A stretch of 64,000 bases of DNA from Streptococcus pseudopneumoniae ATCC BAA-960 = CCUG 49455 (GTDB taxonomy: Bacteria > Bacillota > Bacilli > Lactobacillales > Streptococcaceae), in NCBI RefSeq assembly GCF_002087075.1, contig NZ_MWSM01000007.1:66194-130193 (forward strand). The letters run 5' to 3'. Position numbers and translations under genes: made by a program. Positions 29,395-37,511 of this stretch are shown here, piece after piece (position 1 is the first letter of the stretch; the number at the start of each line of letters is the position of its first letter). Below the pieces are notes generated by a model. The model was given only the letters and a program-made list of their open reading frames with translations. It ran no database searches and was not told the origin of the DNA.

Positions 29395-30624
29395 TTATTT
29401 AAGAATAGCTATCGAAAAGTTTCTACTTGATATTTTATCCAAAAAGTGTGAAATATCTTCTGATGTTATGCTATCTATCAATTCCAGCGTAGATTCTAAT
29501 ACTATATGACTCCGACCAATTTGGTGCTCTTTAGCTAAATAAATAAAAAATATTTTCATGCTTCCAGAATTAACTTGGCAATTAATTATATTAGTAAGCT
29601 CTGTTTTACAGGTTTCTAAATATAACTTTGTATATTTACTAAACTCGGATGACCGAAAAATCCCCAATATAAACTCATTTATTTCCGAAACATTCTTTAA
29701 GTTATCCTTTGAATCTATATACTGTACTTCAAAAATAGGCGTATCAAAATAATAATACGCTCGAGCAACTATAAAATATAAGTCTGCTAATTTTTTCCTT
29801 AAGTTATCAAATAGGAAACCACTTGTCCCATTGACCATTAGTAAACACAAAAGAGATAAAATTATTGACTCTTTTTCACACAAAGCTTCATCGAAAAGAT
29901 ATGATAATGAGACCATGACTCCTGGGTTACTATCAAGAACCTTGCTGTTATTCCCTGTTTTAAAATAATCAACTAAGTTGCTTTGGCAACAGATAGGGCT
30001 CTCGTCAATATTCTCTTGATTTAATAACAAACCATCTAATGTATCTTCAATAGACTTATCAGATACTTCACCCGAAAAATAAAGCTTCATATTACTTGGA
30101 AGAAAGAGGTTACCCCTAGTTTTTAGAACATCTTCTAATGTTATGTTGGTTAAGTTTTTTCCTAAAATATCAATATTTAACTCTTTTGACCAGATTAAAC
30201 CATTCAATTCATCTTGATAAACTTTTAACCGATCAAATTTTCTTGAAATCTTTTCTTTATGAATGATACGCTTCTCTTTGAAAAGTTCAACTTCAGAAAT
30301 TGATCCAAGTATTAAGTATTCAAAAATTTCCCGAAAATTATCAGCAATCTTCCCTAAAGGTGAAACTAGATAGATGTACATACTATCCAAACCAGTCCTC
30401 ATTTCTAGCTTGATATTTTTTTGGGATAAAAAATCAGAAAAATATATACCCTTATAAGAAATATTAGAAATCAAATGTTCCGTTAAATGCACAACTCCAT
30501 GAAAATCTTTTTTTTCATTCATAGCACCAATATTGAACCATATTAATAGTTCGTCTAAATTTGTTCCTCTAACTTTAAAAATATCTATGTTATTAGACTC
30601 TGATTGACAAAAAGTTATTGACAT
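29395..30624 (-). CDS. M16 family metallopeptidase, putative leader peptidase
   Basis: A 409-residue protein of the insulinase-like M16 family with the inverted zinc motif HLTEH at residues 46-50 and a likely third ligand in RIIHKEK (Glu 124). The second half resembles the non-catalytic M16 domain. It lacks a signal peptide, so it acts in the cytoplasm. In this operon, between the oxidase and exporter genes, it is the only protease and so the best candidate for removing the leader from the two precursors. The nine-base gap from the dehydrogenase gene supports co-transcription. Confidence 0.85.
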   Translation of the reverse strand: MSITFCQSESNNIDIFKVRGTNLDELLIWFNIGAMNEKKDFHGVVHLTEHLISNISYKGIYFSDFLSQKNIKLEMRTGLDSMYIYLVSPLGKIADNFREIFEYLILGSISEVELFKEKRIIHKEKISRKFDRLKVYQDELNGLIWSKELNIDILGKNLTNITLEDVLKTRGNLFLPSNMKLYFSGEVSDKSIEDTLDGLLLNQENIDESPICCQSNLVDYFKTGNNSKVLDSNPGVMVSLSYLFDEALCEKESIILSLLCLLMVNGTSGFLFDNLRKKLADLYFIVARAYYYFDTPIFEVQYIDSKDNLKNVSEINEFILGIFRSSEFSKYTKLYLETCKTELTNIINCQVNSGSMKIFFIYLAKEHQIGRSHIVLESTLELIDSITSEDISHFLDKISSRNFSIAILK

Positions 30625-30632
30625 TAAATCAC

Positions 30633-31475
30633 CTAACTTTCATCTTTATGACCAATGAAGAACTCATAAACGATTCCTTCTGTAACACCATCAATATTAA
30701 GTAAGCTATTAATTTCATCGTCAAAAAATCCTCCTATAGCTAACGCACCAATATCAATACTCTCAGCAGATAAATAAATATTTTGTCCTAAATGCCCTGC
30801 ATCTAAATGTACAAACCTATATGAACGTTCTCCATATTTATAAGATAATCTTGGAAAAACTGCAGTAATAAATATTACACACGCTGATTGTTTCGCAATA
30901 CTAGAATAAGATGTAAACTCAGATAAATCAAGTTCCCCTTTTTGCAAAACAGATAGGTTATGTTCTGAAGGGTTATAATGATAAATCCCCTTCTCTAACC
31001 CCTCAATCTTATTAGCATAAAAATATATTTCTAGGGGATATAATCCCCCCGCAGAAGGAGAAGTTCTCAACTCTTGATAATATTCTTTTTCTAAATTTTC
31101 AAGTGTTCCACTAATTCCATAACTAGAATTTAAAATATAACTTACCTCACTTAAAGTTAAACTTTTTGACGAAAATTTACGAATACTTCTTCTGGAAAAT
31201 AAAACCTTTCTAAATCCCTCAGTTTGTTTTTCATAATCAGTAAAATCAGAAGGTAAATTTATCTTAGGATGGGTTACAAATGAATGTGATGAATTTACCG
31301 CTCCTTCAATGAAAACAGGGTTAGAGATAATTTGAGAGATATTTTTCCCTAAAATTTTTTCTCTTAGAGTATTTAATTTAGTTATTTCATGAAATGTTTG
31401 AAAATCATATTTTTTTGTAACGCAATTTTCAAATGCATTTTTAGATAGTATCTCAATTGAAGATATTTTACTCAT
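30633..31475 (-). CDS. SagB-type azoline dehydrogenase
   Basis: A 280-residue flavin-dependent nitroreductase-fold enzyme of the SagB/McbC class, which oxidises azolines to thiazoles and oxazoles. Signatures are FSRRSIRKFSS (about 93-103), SPSAGGLYPLEIYF (about 136-149) and HLDAGHLGQNIYLSAE (about 222-237). Its presence predicts aromatic azoles rather than only azolines in the product. It lies 20 bases after the YcaO gene. Confidence 0.92.
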   Translation of the reverse strand: MSKISSIEILSKNAFENCVTKKYDFQTFHEITKLNTLREKILGKNISQIISNPVFIEGAVNSSHSFVTHPKINLPSDFTDYEKQTEGFRKVLFSRRSIRKFSSKSLTLSEVSYILNSSYGISGTLENLEKEYYQELRTSPSAGGLYPLEIYFYANKIEGLEKGIYHYNPSEHNLSVLQKGELDLSEFTSYSSIAKQSACVIFITAVFPRLSYKYGERSYRFVHLDAGHLGQNIYLSAESIDIGALAIGGFFDDEINSLLNIDGVTEGIVYEFFIGHKDES

Positions 31476-31495
31476 AATAACGGTACTCCTTATGA

Positions 31496-32815
31496 TTACG
31501 GAAATGGATGAGGAATTTTATTAAACTCTTCTACTGATTTGGGTCTATTTAAAAGTCCCAATGTTACCGGAACATCATGTAGGCGTTTTCCCCCAATTCT
31601 AGGATATAAATGGTCATTTGTAATTTCTATAAAACCAGGTATTACTACTTTATATACTCTATAATCTAAATTATAGACATCACTTGTTGTTAAGTTCTTA
31701 TAAAAAATATCATACCCTAAATTTGAAATTTTTTCATATAAAATTTTAAGCTGCTCATCGTATGTTAAAGTTTTCTCCTCTTGAATTTTCACAGTATAAT
31801 CTTGATTAAGCAGAAAATCAAAATGTGGCTTCATCGATTTCTGGGTAAATAGCATAACTCGACTATGGAAGTCTCGAATATCAGAAAAATCATCACTGTA
31901 TTGTTCCTTACTTCCCCGAACAAAATCTTCTTTCCAGCTAATACGGCCTTGCGATAACTCTATAAAAGTTTTTATTACTGCCTCTTTTAATGTTAGTCTA
32001 GTCGCTGCTGCAATTAAAATTCCTCCTCGCTCATCCTCTAGAATCCCTAAAACACTAGGAATTTTTGTATCAAGTGTCATATCAATTAAAGTATATTTAC
32101 AGCCAGGTATTTCAAATCTTTCTTTATATAATTGGTAAACTTCTTCATTGGATGTTATATCAATTTTAGGCAGGGAAAGTTCGTTATACCATAGAATACT
32201 AAAAGCATCACGCTCAACTACTTCAAAAATCCCTTTAACAATAGCCTCCTCATCATTAGAAGCACATGACAACCCCGTTGAAATAGGATACCAAATCAAC
32301 TTCTCATCTTCATTTGGATAATATGGCAAATAGGTAACTGCTGCTGGAATTAAGTAATCTTCGTTCTTTCCTAACCTTTTGCAAAAAGTCCAATTGACTA
32401 TTGTTGATTCATCAAAAATACTAAAAGGAAAATTTGATTCTAGATACTGATGTTTGTTATAAAAAGCAAATTTTTTCGGAGAAATGCAGCGATATTTATT
32501 TAATAATTCTTTATACGAGCCAAGCACTAAATCCGAAGGTTGTATAAACGCCGAGCAATATCTTTCTACAGTTTCTCCTATTGCAGCATTAGCTGCAGAC
32601 TCAAACGTAAGACCAGCACCACTATTAAAAGATGTTGAAGTCTCAATTCCCATTCTTGAAAAGTTTTGAGCAATAGCTGCTACAAGAAATACCCTAGCAT
32701 CATCATGTTCAGGCAACCAATAAAATAAATCTTTTACAATACCTAATTTATTGTTAACAAGTCTATTAGATGCCAAAGGATAGATACTTGTCAAATTGGT
32801 CGATAAATACTTCAT
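31496..32815 (-). CDS. YcaO-domain cyclodehydratase (SagD-like)
   Basis: A 439-residue YcaO enzyme that uses ATP to cyclise Cys, Ser or Thr into azolines. The ATP-binding motifs AAIGETVERY (about 76-85) and GIFEVVERDAF (about 195-205), and a third, AVIKTFIELSQGR, are intact. The C-terminus ends in PHPFP, matching the proline-rich tail that azoline-forming YcaO proteins place in the active site. It needs a partner for leader binding, encoded 44 bases upstream. Confidence 0.95.
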   Translation of the reverse strand: MKYLSTNLTSIYPLASNRLVNNKLGIVKDLFYWLPEHDDARVFLVAAIAQNFSRMGIETSTSFNSGAGLTFESAANAAIGETVERYCSAFIQPSDLVLGSYKELLNKYRCISPKKFAFYNKHQYLESNFPFSIFDESTIVNWTFCKRLGKNEDYLIPAAVTYLPYYPNEDEKLIWYPISTGLSCASNDEEAIVKGIFEVVERDAFSILWYNELSLPKIDITSNEEVYQLYKERFEIPGCKYTLIDMTLDTKIPSVLGILEDERGGILIAAATRLTLKEAVIKTFIELSQGRISWKEDFVRGSKEQYSDDFSDIRDFHSRVMLFTQKSMKPHFDFLLNQDYTVKIQEEKTLTYDEQLKILYEKISNLGYDIFYKNLTTSDVYNLDYRVYKVVIPGFIEITNDHLYPRIGGKRLHDVPVTLGLLNRPKSVEEFNKIPHPFP

Positions 32816-32859
32816 AATCTTGCCTTTCTTTATATATTAGTGAACCCCAAATCGATACT

Positions 32860-33864
32860 TTATTCTTGATATTTATATGTTTTTGTCCAAAACTTGTTAG
32901 TTACTTTTAAATCTGGAGATTGACCACAAACTTCACATATCGGTGATTTGATAAGGGAGTCATAATTGAAATTAACATTATAACCATCTATTTCAATAAT
33001 TCCTTCAATAGTTTTCGGAAAATTCCAAGTATCTTCTTTCAAGAAAAATTGTAATATTTGACCTACCATAATATTAAACCCAATCCGAAATGTTGTAGAA
33101 TCAACCGAATAAGCCCTTTGAATCGCCCCCTTCAGATTAGTTTCTAAAAACTTTTCTACTTTTATATGTTCAGAATAATGCGTGAGATTATTATACTTTC
33201 TAGTCCTGTAACATTCTAAACAAGCGGTATATGGTGGGATACACATTGGACCAATTTCCGCTATAAAACCAGACGTTTTAAGAAGTATGACAGGTTTTTG
33301 CCACTTAAAGCACAAAGAATTAATTCTTTTCTCAAAAAAATCATTTGTTTCGGTTTCAATCAATACTATAAAATCATTATTAGATATGATCTCCAAAACA
33401 TCTGGAAAGTTCATCTCATTCTGAAACTGTTCTACTTCTATCATATTCACCGTTAAAAAAGGTATATCATCAATTATAACTGGTAATCTTCTATCTAAAT
33501 TAATAATACCTACTTTTTTATCTTTAAAAATTTCCAAAATTCTTTCTGTTTTTAAACCAGTTGAAAAATAATTTTGGAGATCATTAAATGTGTCATTTAC
33601 TACGCTTTTATTATCAATCCAACCTTTGCTTATTAATTGCTCTAATACACTAGATAATTTACTTCTAAACTCTAAATCTACACTTTGTGATAACTCCGAA
33701 TAACTTGCACCTGTATTAAGTAATGGCAATATAGGAAGTAAGATATTCTCAACATCCTCCCCATTTAAATTAAAGTATCTATCGTTGAATCTTACAATCA
33801 CAGATTGACCATCTGGAACTATAACTACACCAGAATTAATCTTGAATTTCACATTATCTTTCAT
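32860..33864 (-). CDS. E1-like cyclodehydratase partner (SagC/TOMM C protein)
   Basis: A 334-residue protein with an N-terminal winged-helix, PqqD-like leader-binding part (about 10-90) and a ThiF/E1-like remainder. Zinc-type cysteines are seen in CIPPYTACLEC (about 216-226) and CEVCGQ (about 318-323). No ATP-binding glycine loop of true E1 enzymes is evident. The family docks the leader peptide and activates the YcaO enzyme. It is the first enzyme gene after the precursors, behind a terminator-like hairpin. Confidence 0.88.
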   Translation of the reverse strand: MKDNVKFKINSGVVIVPDGQSVIVRFNDRYFNLNGEDVENILLPILPLLNTGASYSELSQSVDLEFRSKLSSVLEQLISKGWIDNKSVVNDTFNDLQNYFSTGLKTERILEIFKDKKVGIINLDRRLPVIIDDIPFLTVNMIEVEQFQNEMNFPDVLEIISNNDFIVLIETETNDFFEKRINSLCFKWQKPVILLKTSGFIAEIGPMCIPPYTACLECYRTRKYNNLTHYSEHIKVEKFLETNLKGAIQRAYSVDSTTFRIGFNIMVGQILQFFLKEDTWNFPKTIEGIIEIDGYNVNFNYDSLIKSPICEVCGQSPDLKVTNKFWTKTYKYQE

Positions 33865-33903
33865 TTTTTAAATACCTTTCTCCTACTTTACCTAAAAATA
33901 AGT

Positions 33904-33935
33904 AAGGCGGTAAGAATAACAATTCTCACCGCCTT
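33904..33935 (-). terminator. Terminator/attenuator between precursors and enzymes
   Basis: AAGGCGGTGAGAAT and ATTCTTACCGCCTT pair over 14 positions (one G-T) around a TGTT loop, followed on the minus strand by ACTTATTTTTAGG. It lies 16 bases after the second precursor stop. A leaky terminator here would give much more precursor than enzyme mRNA, as known for sagA. Confidence 0.8.
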
Positions 33936-33950
33936 CAAATTAGATTATTT

Positions 33951-34058
33951 TTATCTACCTGTTGAAGTACAAAAATAGCAGCAACAACAGTATATAACCT
34001 CTGCTGACGTTTGAGAATCAAATACTCTGTTTTGTTCTACCAATTCTACAATAAACAT
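33951..34058 (-). CDS. TOMM precursor peptide 1
   Basis: A 35-residue peptide: leader MFIVELVEQNRVFDSQTSAE, then VIY, core CCCCYFCTSTG and a final R. Five cysteines, two threonines and a serine in the core are cyclisation substrates. It has a strong GTAGGAGGAGAT site, which overlaps the end of the other precursor gene. It is too short for standard gene callers. The neighbours are a full set of azole-forming enzymes. Confidence 0.9.
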   Translation of the reverse strand: MFIVELVEQNRVFDSQTSAEVIYCCCCYFCTSTGR

Positions 34059-34066
34059 ATCTCCTC

Positions 34067-34174
34067 CTACTGACCTGTCGAAGTACAAAAATAACAACAG
34101 CAACACCAAACAACATCAGCTGTTGCAGGAACATCTAGAAAACGAGAGTTTTCAATTAATTCTGAAATAATCAT
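34067..34174 (-). CDS. TOMM precursor peptide 2
   Basis: A 35-residue peptide: leader MIISELIENSRFLDVPATAD, then VVW, core CCCCYFCTSTG and a final Q. It shares the core exactly with the neighbouring precursor, while the leader keeps only a pattern (I/V-x-E-L-I/V-E, then R, then D). The start follows GCAAGGAGAAAGA. It is the first gene of the cluster. Confidence 0.9.
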   Translation of the reverse strand: MIISELIENSRFLDVPATADVVWCCCCYFCTSTGQ

Positions 34175-34309
34175 TCTTTCTCCTTGCAAATACTGTAAAC
34201 TCAATTATCTAATTCTTACAAATAAATTTTCTGTAAAAATCAGACTCATTAGCTAACTAGCAGATTCTTTCCCAGAAACCTACCTTTAACCGTTACAAGC
34301 AACTATTAA

Positions 34310-34343
34310 CTCAACGCTCAACCAAATATCATTGAGAGTTGAG
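34310..34343. promoter_or_regulatory. Inverted repeat upstream of the precursors
   Basis: CTCAACGCTCAA and TTGAGAGTTGAG (11 of 12 pairs) are separated by 10 bases. It lies about 140 bases upstream of the first precursor and could be an operator or an RNA hairpin in the leader. No U-tract follows on the minus strand, so it is not a terminator. Confidence 0.5.
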
Positions 34344-34366
34344 CATAAACCTATTCTTATACCTAA

Positions 34367-34382
34367 AATTATTGCAATAATT
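34367..34382. promoter_or_regulatory. Perfect 16-bp palindrome
   Basis: AATTATTGCAATAATT is fully self-complementary, and lies 12 bases beyond an AAGGAGG sequence on the minus strand. It may be a regulator site; no regulator gene is present in the cluster. Confidence 0.4.
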
Positions 34383-34431
34383 AATAGACCTCCTTTTTTA
34401 TATATTGTATATACCAATTGTTGTTTGAATA

Positions 34432-34601
34432 CTAATCTACTTTCTCAATATCAAATCCATTAAATTTCTGTTGTGATTGTACTCGAATTTCTAATTGTCT
34501 ATTTTCTGAACAAAATGCTTATAAAAAGGCGTAGTACTAAATGTAAATGCACCTAACGATACCAATGCAATCGTTTTATGAAATCGGTTTCTTTTTCTGA
34601 T
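34432..34601 (-). pseudogene. Decayed short secretory/signalling peptide
   Basis: Directly after the promoter, one frame reads RKRNRFHKTIALVSLGAFTF then STTPF, a signal-peptide-like stretch, without a start codon (ATC at the expected place). After the TTTTT run, another frame continues ENRQLEIRVQSQQKFNGFDI and EKVD before a stop. Together they look like one short secreted peptide that lost its start and took a frameshift. The original function is unknown. Confidence 0.4.
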
Positions 34602-34604
34602 TTT

Positions 34605-34633
34605 ATTGTAACACATCTATAATGATTAGTCAA
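34605..34633 (-). promoter_or_regulatory. Promoter at the head of the TOMM region
   Basis: TTGACT and TACAAT are spaced by exactly 17 bases and point to the precursors. It is the best promoter in the 540-base region. The distance to the first precursor is about 430 bases, so the transcript would have a long leader. Confidence 0.7.
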
Positions 34634-34714
34634 ATATTTTTATACTTTTTAGAACTTTTTTATTACAGGTACAATAAAAGGCTGAAAAATCCAGCCCTTC
34701 CTACTTGCATAGTC

Positions 34715-35179
34715 TTATTTAGTTAAAACGATTTGGTCCGATGGGTCTCTATCCATATCATCTACGATGATTTGATTACCGTTTACAGTGTAAATTTTGA
34801 CATCATCGCCAATAATCATGCGTTGATTTGCTGCATCAAATGTGACCTGTTTGACTTTCTGATCCCCGTCAGATTCGAGCTCAGTCCATGTACCAGTCGT
34901 TCCAGTGACCACTAAAGTGATACGGTCTCCGTCATCTTGGCCTGTATAAGTCCCATCAATATCAGTCGGTTGAGCCTCAGGTGCATTTTATGAAGAACTT
35001 GTTGCTACCTGGTTTGTATTTTCTGTAGACGATGAAGCAGTAGGTTGTGATTGCTGAGTTTGTTGTGTTTGCGCTTGAGCTGCTGGTTGTTGAATCTGTT
35101 GAGCTCTTTGTGAACAAGCTACTAAGAGACTAAGACTTGCTAAAGAAGCAAGAGAACGTGTGAATCTTGTTAATTTCAT
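34715..35179 (-). pseudogene. Lipoprotein gene interrupted by an in-frame stop
   Basis: The frame begins MKLTRFTRSLASLASLSLLV with lipobox LLVAC, then a Gln/Thr/Ser-rich spacer, and reaches a TAA at 34990-34988 after NQVATSSS. The same frame continues NAPEAQPTDIDGTYTGQDDG to DPSDQIVLTK. The second half has the look of a small beta-rich lipoprotein domain, known in pneumococci next to folC. One base change would restore the full 154-residue protein. The 62-residue product would be a lipid-anchored spacer lacking the domain. Confidence 0.8.
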
Positions 35180-35262
35180 GATGGATTTCCTTTCTGCTAC
35201 CAATTTAGAGAAATTTTCTCTAACCAGCAATTCCCCTAGTATAACAAGTTCAAAAAAGGTGG

Positions 35263-36519
35263 TCAATTTATCTGTTCATGCCCCAGCAGGTAGCTCCGTA
35301 CTTCTGAGATAAAATAGAGAGACCCTGTAATGAATAACAAGTCCTGCGTATCGGCTTTTTCTTCGAAACTGCTGATAAATTCTCGGTAAGAAGAAACTAT
35401 ATCGTAACCTGTTACATCTGTCTCATCCAAAGAACCTTGATAGTCAAAGCCAGTCACCTTGAGTTCCACCTGAGGTAAATTTTCAGTCAGATAACCCAAC
35501 ATCCCTTGATAATCCTTCCGTTTCAAGGCTCCAAATAGGATTTGAGGACGATAGGCTTCCTGCTCTTTTTCTTTGATAAACTCAACCAAGCGAGTCAAGG
35601 CAGGGAGGTTATGAGCACCATCCAAGTAAATCTGTGGGCGAATACGCTCCAAACGTCCAGCCCAATGGGTCTTCTCCAAAGCCTGTCTTACAACCTGCTC
35701 ATAAACAACTTCCTTTCCTTCTCCCATAAAGAGAAGAAATGCTTGCAACGCCAAGGCCGCATTTTCCTGCTGATAAGCTCCTTCTAAGCCTATGTTCAGC
35801 TGTGAAAGATTTAGTAAAGAGCTTGAAAAATTACCATTCAGCATTGAAAAATCTTGACCTGCCTGATAAAGATCAACAGCTAAAGAGTCTGCTTTTTTCT
35901 GACAGACAAGCCTAGCTTCTGGAGGCAATTTCGCAATCACTGCCTTCTTACCAGCCTTGAAAATACCAGCTTTCTGCTCTGCGATTGCTTCCAGACTATC
36001 ACCCAAGGTTTCCTGATGGTCAAGCCCAATGGAGGTGATAACAGCAAGCTCTCCAGTTACCACATTGGTCGTGTCAAGTAAGCCGCCAATTCCCACTTCT
36101 AGTAAAACCAAATCCACTTCTTGCTCTCTAAAATAAAGAAAAGCAATCAAGGTCAGCAGTTCAAAAAAGGACAACTGATCATGGGTTTGCAGAAGCGTTT
36201 TCTCCATCTCCTTGACCTGCTCAGCCAAACGGATAAAGTCTGTGTCTGCTATAGATTGCCCATTAATGCAGATTCGATCATTGATAGAGACGATATGAGG
36301 GGAGGTAAAGGTCGCGACTTTTTTGCCATGCCCCATAAATAACTCCCTCATAAAAGCAATGGTAGATCCTTTCCCATTAGTCCCTGTTACATGGATAATA
36401 GGATAAGACTTCTCTGGATTCCCTAACAAATCCACCGCTTGCTGTATTCGGCCTAAACCTGATCGAAAATTCAAACCAATCCGACTATAAAGCCATTCTC
36501 CTACTTCAAACATACACAT
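35263..36519 (-). CDS. folC: Dihydrofolate synthase / folylpolyglutamate synthase
   Basis: A 418-residue Mur-ligase-like enzyme that adds glutamate to dihydropteroate and to folates. The ATP-binding loop VTGTNGKGSTIAFM is at about residues 44-57, with LLEVGIGGLLDTTN (about 138-151) and the C-terminal ligase domain LDGAHNLPAL (about 293-302). It ends 84 bases before the lipoprotein start. A 250-base repeat-bearing gap lies upstream. Confidence 0.96.
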   Translation of the reverse strand: MCMFEVGEWLYSRIGLNFRSGLGRIQQAVDLLGNPEKSYPIIHVTGTNGKGSTIAFMRELFMGHGKKVATFTSPHIVSINDRICINGQSIADTDFIRLAEQVKEMEKTLLQTHDQLSFFELLTLIAFLYFREQEVDLVLLEVGIGGLLDTTNVVTGELAVITSIGLDHQETLGDSLEAIAEQKAGIFKAGKKAVIAKLPPEARLVCQKKADSLAVDLYQAGQDFSMLNGNFSSSLLNLSQLNIGLEGAYQQENAALALQAFLLFMGEGKEVVYEQVVRQALEKTHWAGRLERIRPQIYLDGAHNLPALTRLVEFIKEKEQEAYRPQILFGALKRKDYQGMLGYLTENLPQVELKVTGFDYQGSLDETDVTGYDIVSSYREFISSFEEKADTQDLLFITGSLYFISEVRSYLLGHEQIN

Positions 36520-36767
36520 CTCCTTGACAAAAGTCTAATCAATTATCTAGCAAAATTCCGTAGATAACAAAAAATGAGGTCAGGATTTTCGTCCCGACCT
36601 CTCACCTGGTTAGCTAATCACTAACAACTATGAATATTAACTTGGGCTAAAACATCCACAGGACGTTCCAACTCTTCCCCATTTCTGGGAGTTGGGCTGA
36701 TACAGTCTCCCAGACTACCTGCGTTTCTAATTTCTAGCGCAGGGCTAAAAACGTCCCCCGGACGTTT
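36520..36767. repeat. Repeat-bearing gap between DUF1292 gene and folC
   Basis: GGGCTAAAACATCCACAGGA at about 36644 and GGGCTAAAAACGTCCCCCGG at about 36743 are related direct repeats. Each contains a short hairpin (ACGTCC/GGACGT), and AACTC/GAGTT pair in between. At 36580-36600 another hairpin, GAGGTCAGGA to TCCCGACCTC, could terminate the upstream message. The repeat family was not identified. Confidence 0.5.
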
Positions 36768-37073
36768 TTACTCCTCCATAAAGCTGTTGAAGACTTCTTC
36801 AATCATGTTCCATTCGTCTTCTGAGTCTTCTGGGATTGGTTGCAATTCGCCTTCTGTTCCATCTTCGTTTTCGATGAATGAGTAAGCTTGGATTTCAACT
36901 TGTCCGTCTTCGTCTTCTTCTGCGTTAACTGGTACTAGAAGAACATAGTTTTTACCAAATTCTTCTTTTCCATCAATTGTCAAAAGGATTTCAAACAAGG
37001 TTTCATTTCCTTGCTCATCTACTAGTGTGATTAGTTCACGTTCTTCGTGGTCGTGGTTATGATCGTGTGACAT
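36768..37073 (-). CDS. DUF1292 (UPF0473) protein
   Basis: A 101-residue very acidic cytoplasmic protein with a His-rich start ([20 protein letters not shown]) and the family core [16 protein letters not shown]. Its function is unknown. It is almost always found with ruvX and the UPF0297 gene, and here follows ruvX after 15 bases in the same unit. The N-terminal HDHNHDH could bind metal. Confidence 0.95.
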   Translation of the reverse strand: MSHDHNHDHEERELITLVDEQGNETLFEILLTIDGKEEFGKNYVLLVPVNAEEDEDGQVEIQAYSFIENEDGTEGELQPIPEDSEDEWNMIEEVFNSFMEE

Positions 37074-37088
37074 ATCCTCTCCTTTATA

Positions 37089-37508
37089 TTAAAATTTTCT
37101 ATCTAAATAATTTTGTAAAATCAGCTGAGCTGCTAACTTATCAATGACTTTCTTGCGCTTATTGCGACTGATATCTGCTTGTTCAATCAACATACGCTCA
37201 GCAGCCACTGTTGTCAAGCGTTCATCCTGATAGTCTACTGGTAAACCAAAAAACTCTTCTAGCTTTGCTCCGTAGGCTTGACTAGCTTCTACGCGCGGTC
37301 CGCTTGTATTGTTCATGTTTTTAGGCAGGCCCACTACAAATCGTTCCACCTTGTAAGTATCAACCAGCTCCTTAACGCGGTCAAAACCAAATTGGCCTTG
37401 CTCCTCATTGATTTGGATGATTTCAAGCCCTTGAGCTGTAAAACCGAGCGGATCGCTAATGGCCACCCCTACCGTTTTTGAACCGACGTCCAATCCCATA
37501 ATTCTCAT
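37089..37508 (-). CDS. ruvX: RuvX/YqgF Holliday junction resolvase-like nuclease
   Basis: A 139-residue RNase H-fold protein ([20 protein letters not shown]) involved in 16S rRNA 5' maturation and possibly junction resolution. The catalytic Asp is in GLDVGSKT, a Glu in the middle and an Asp at [23 protein letters not shown]. It starts 3 bases after the UPF0297 stop. Confidence 0.97.
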
Positions 37509-37511
37509 AGG

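Larger units (their letters stand above)
34175..34714. other. 540-base upstream region of the TOMM cluster
   Basis: The region has no intact gene. It holds a strong leftward promoter (34605-34633), a decayed secretory peptide frame, a ribosome-binding site AAGGAGG (near 34390) with no proper start codon after it, a 16-bp palindrome and a 34-base inverted repeat. It is clearly AT-rich. Entries for the parts follow. Confidence 0.7.
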
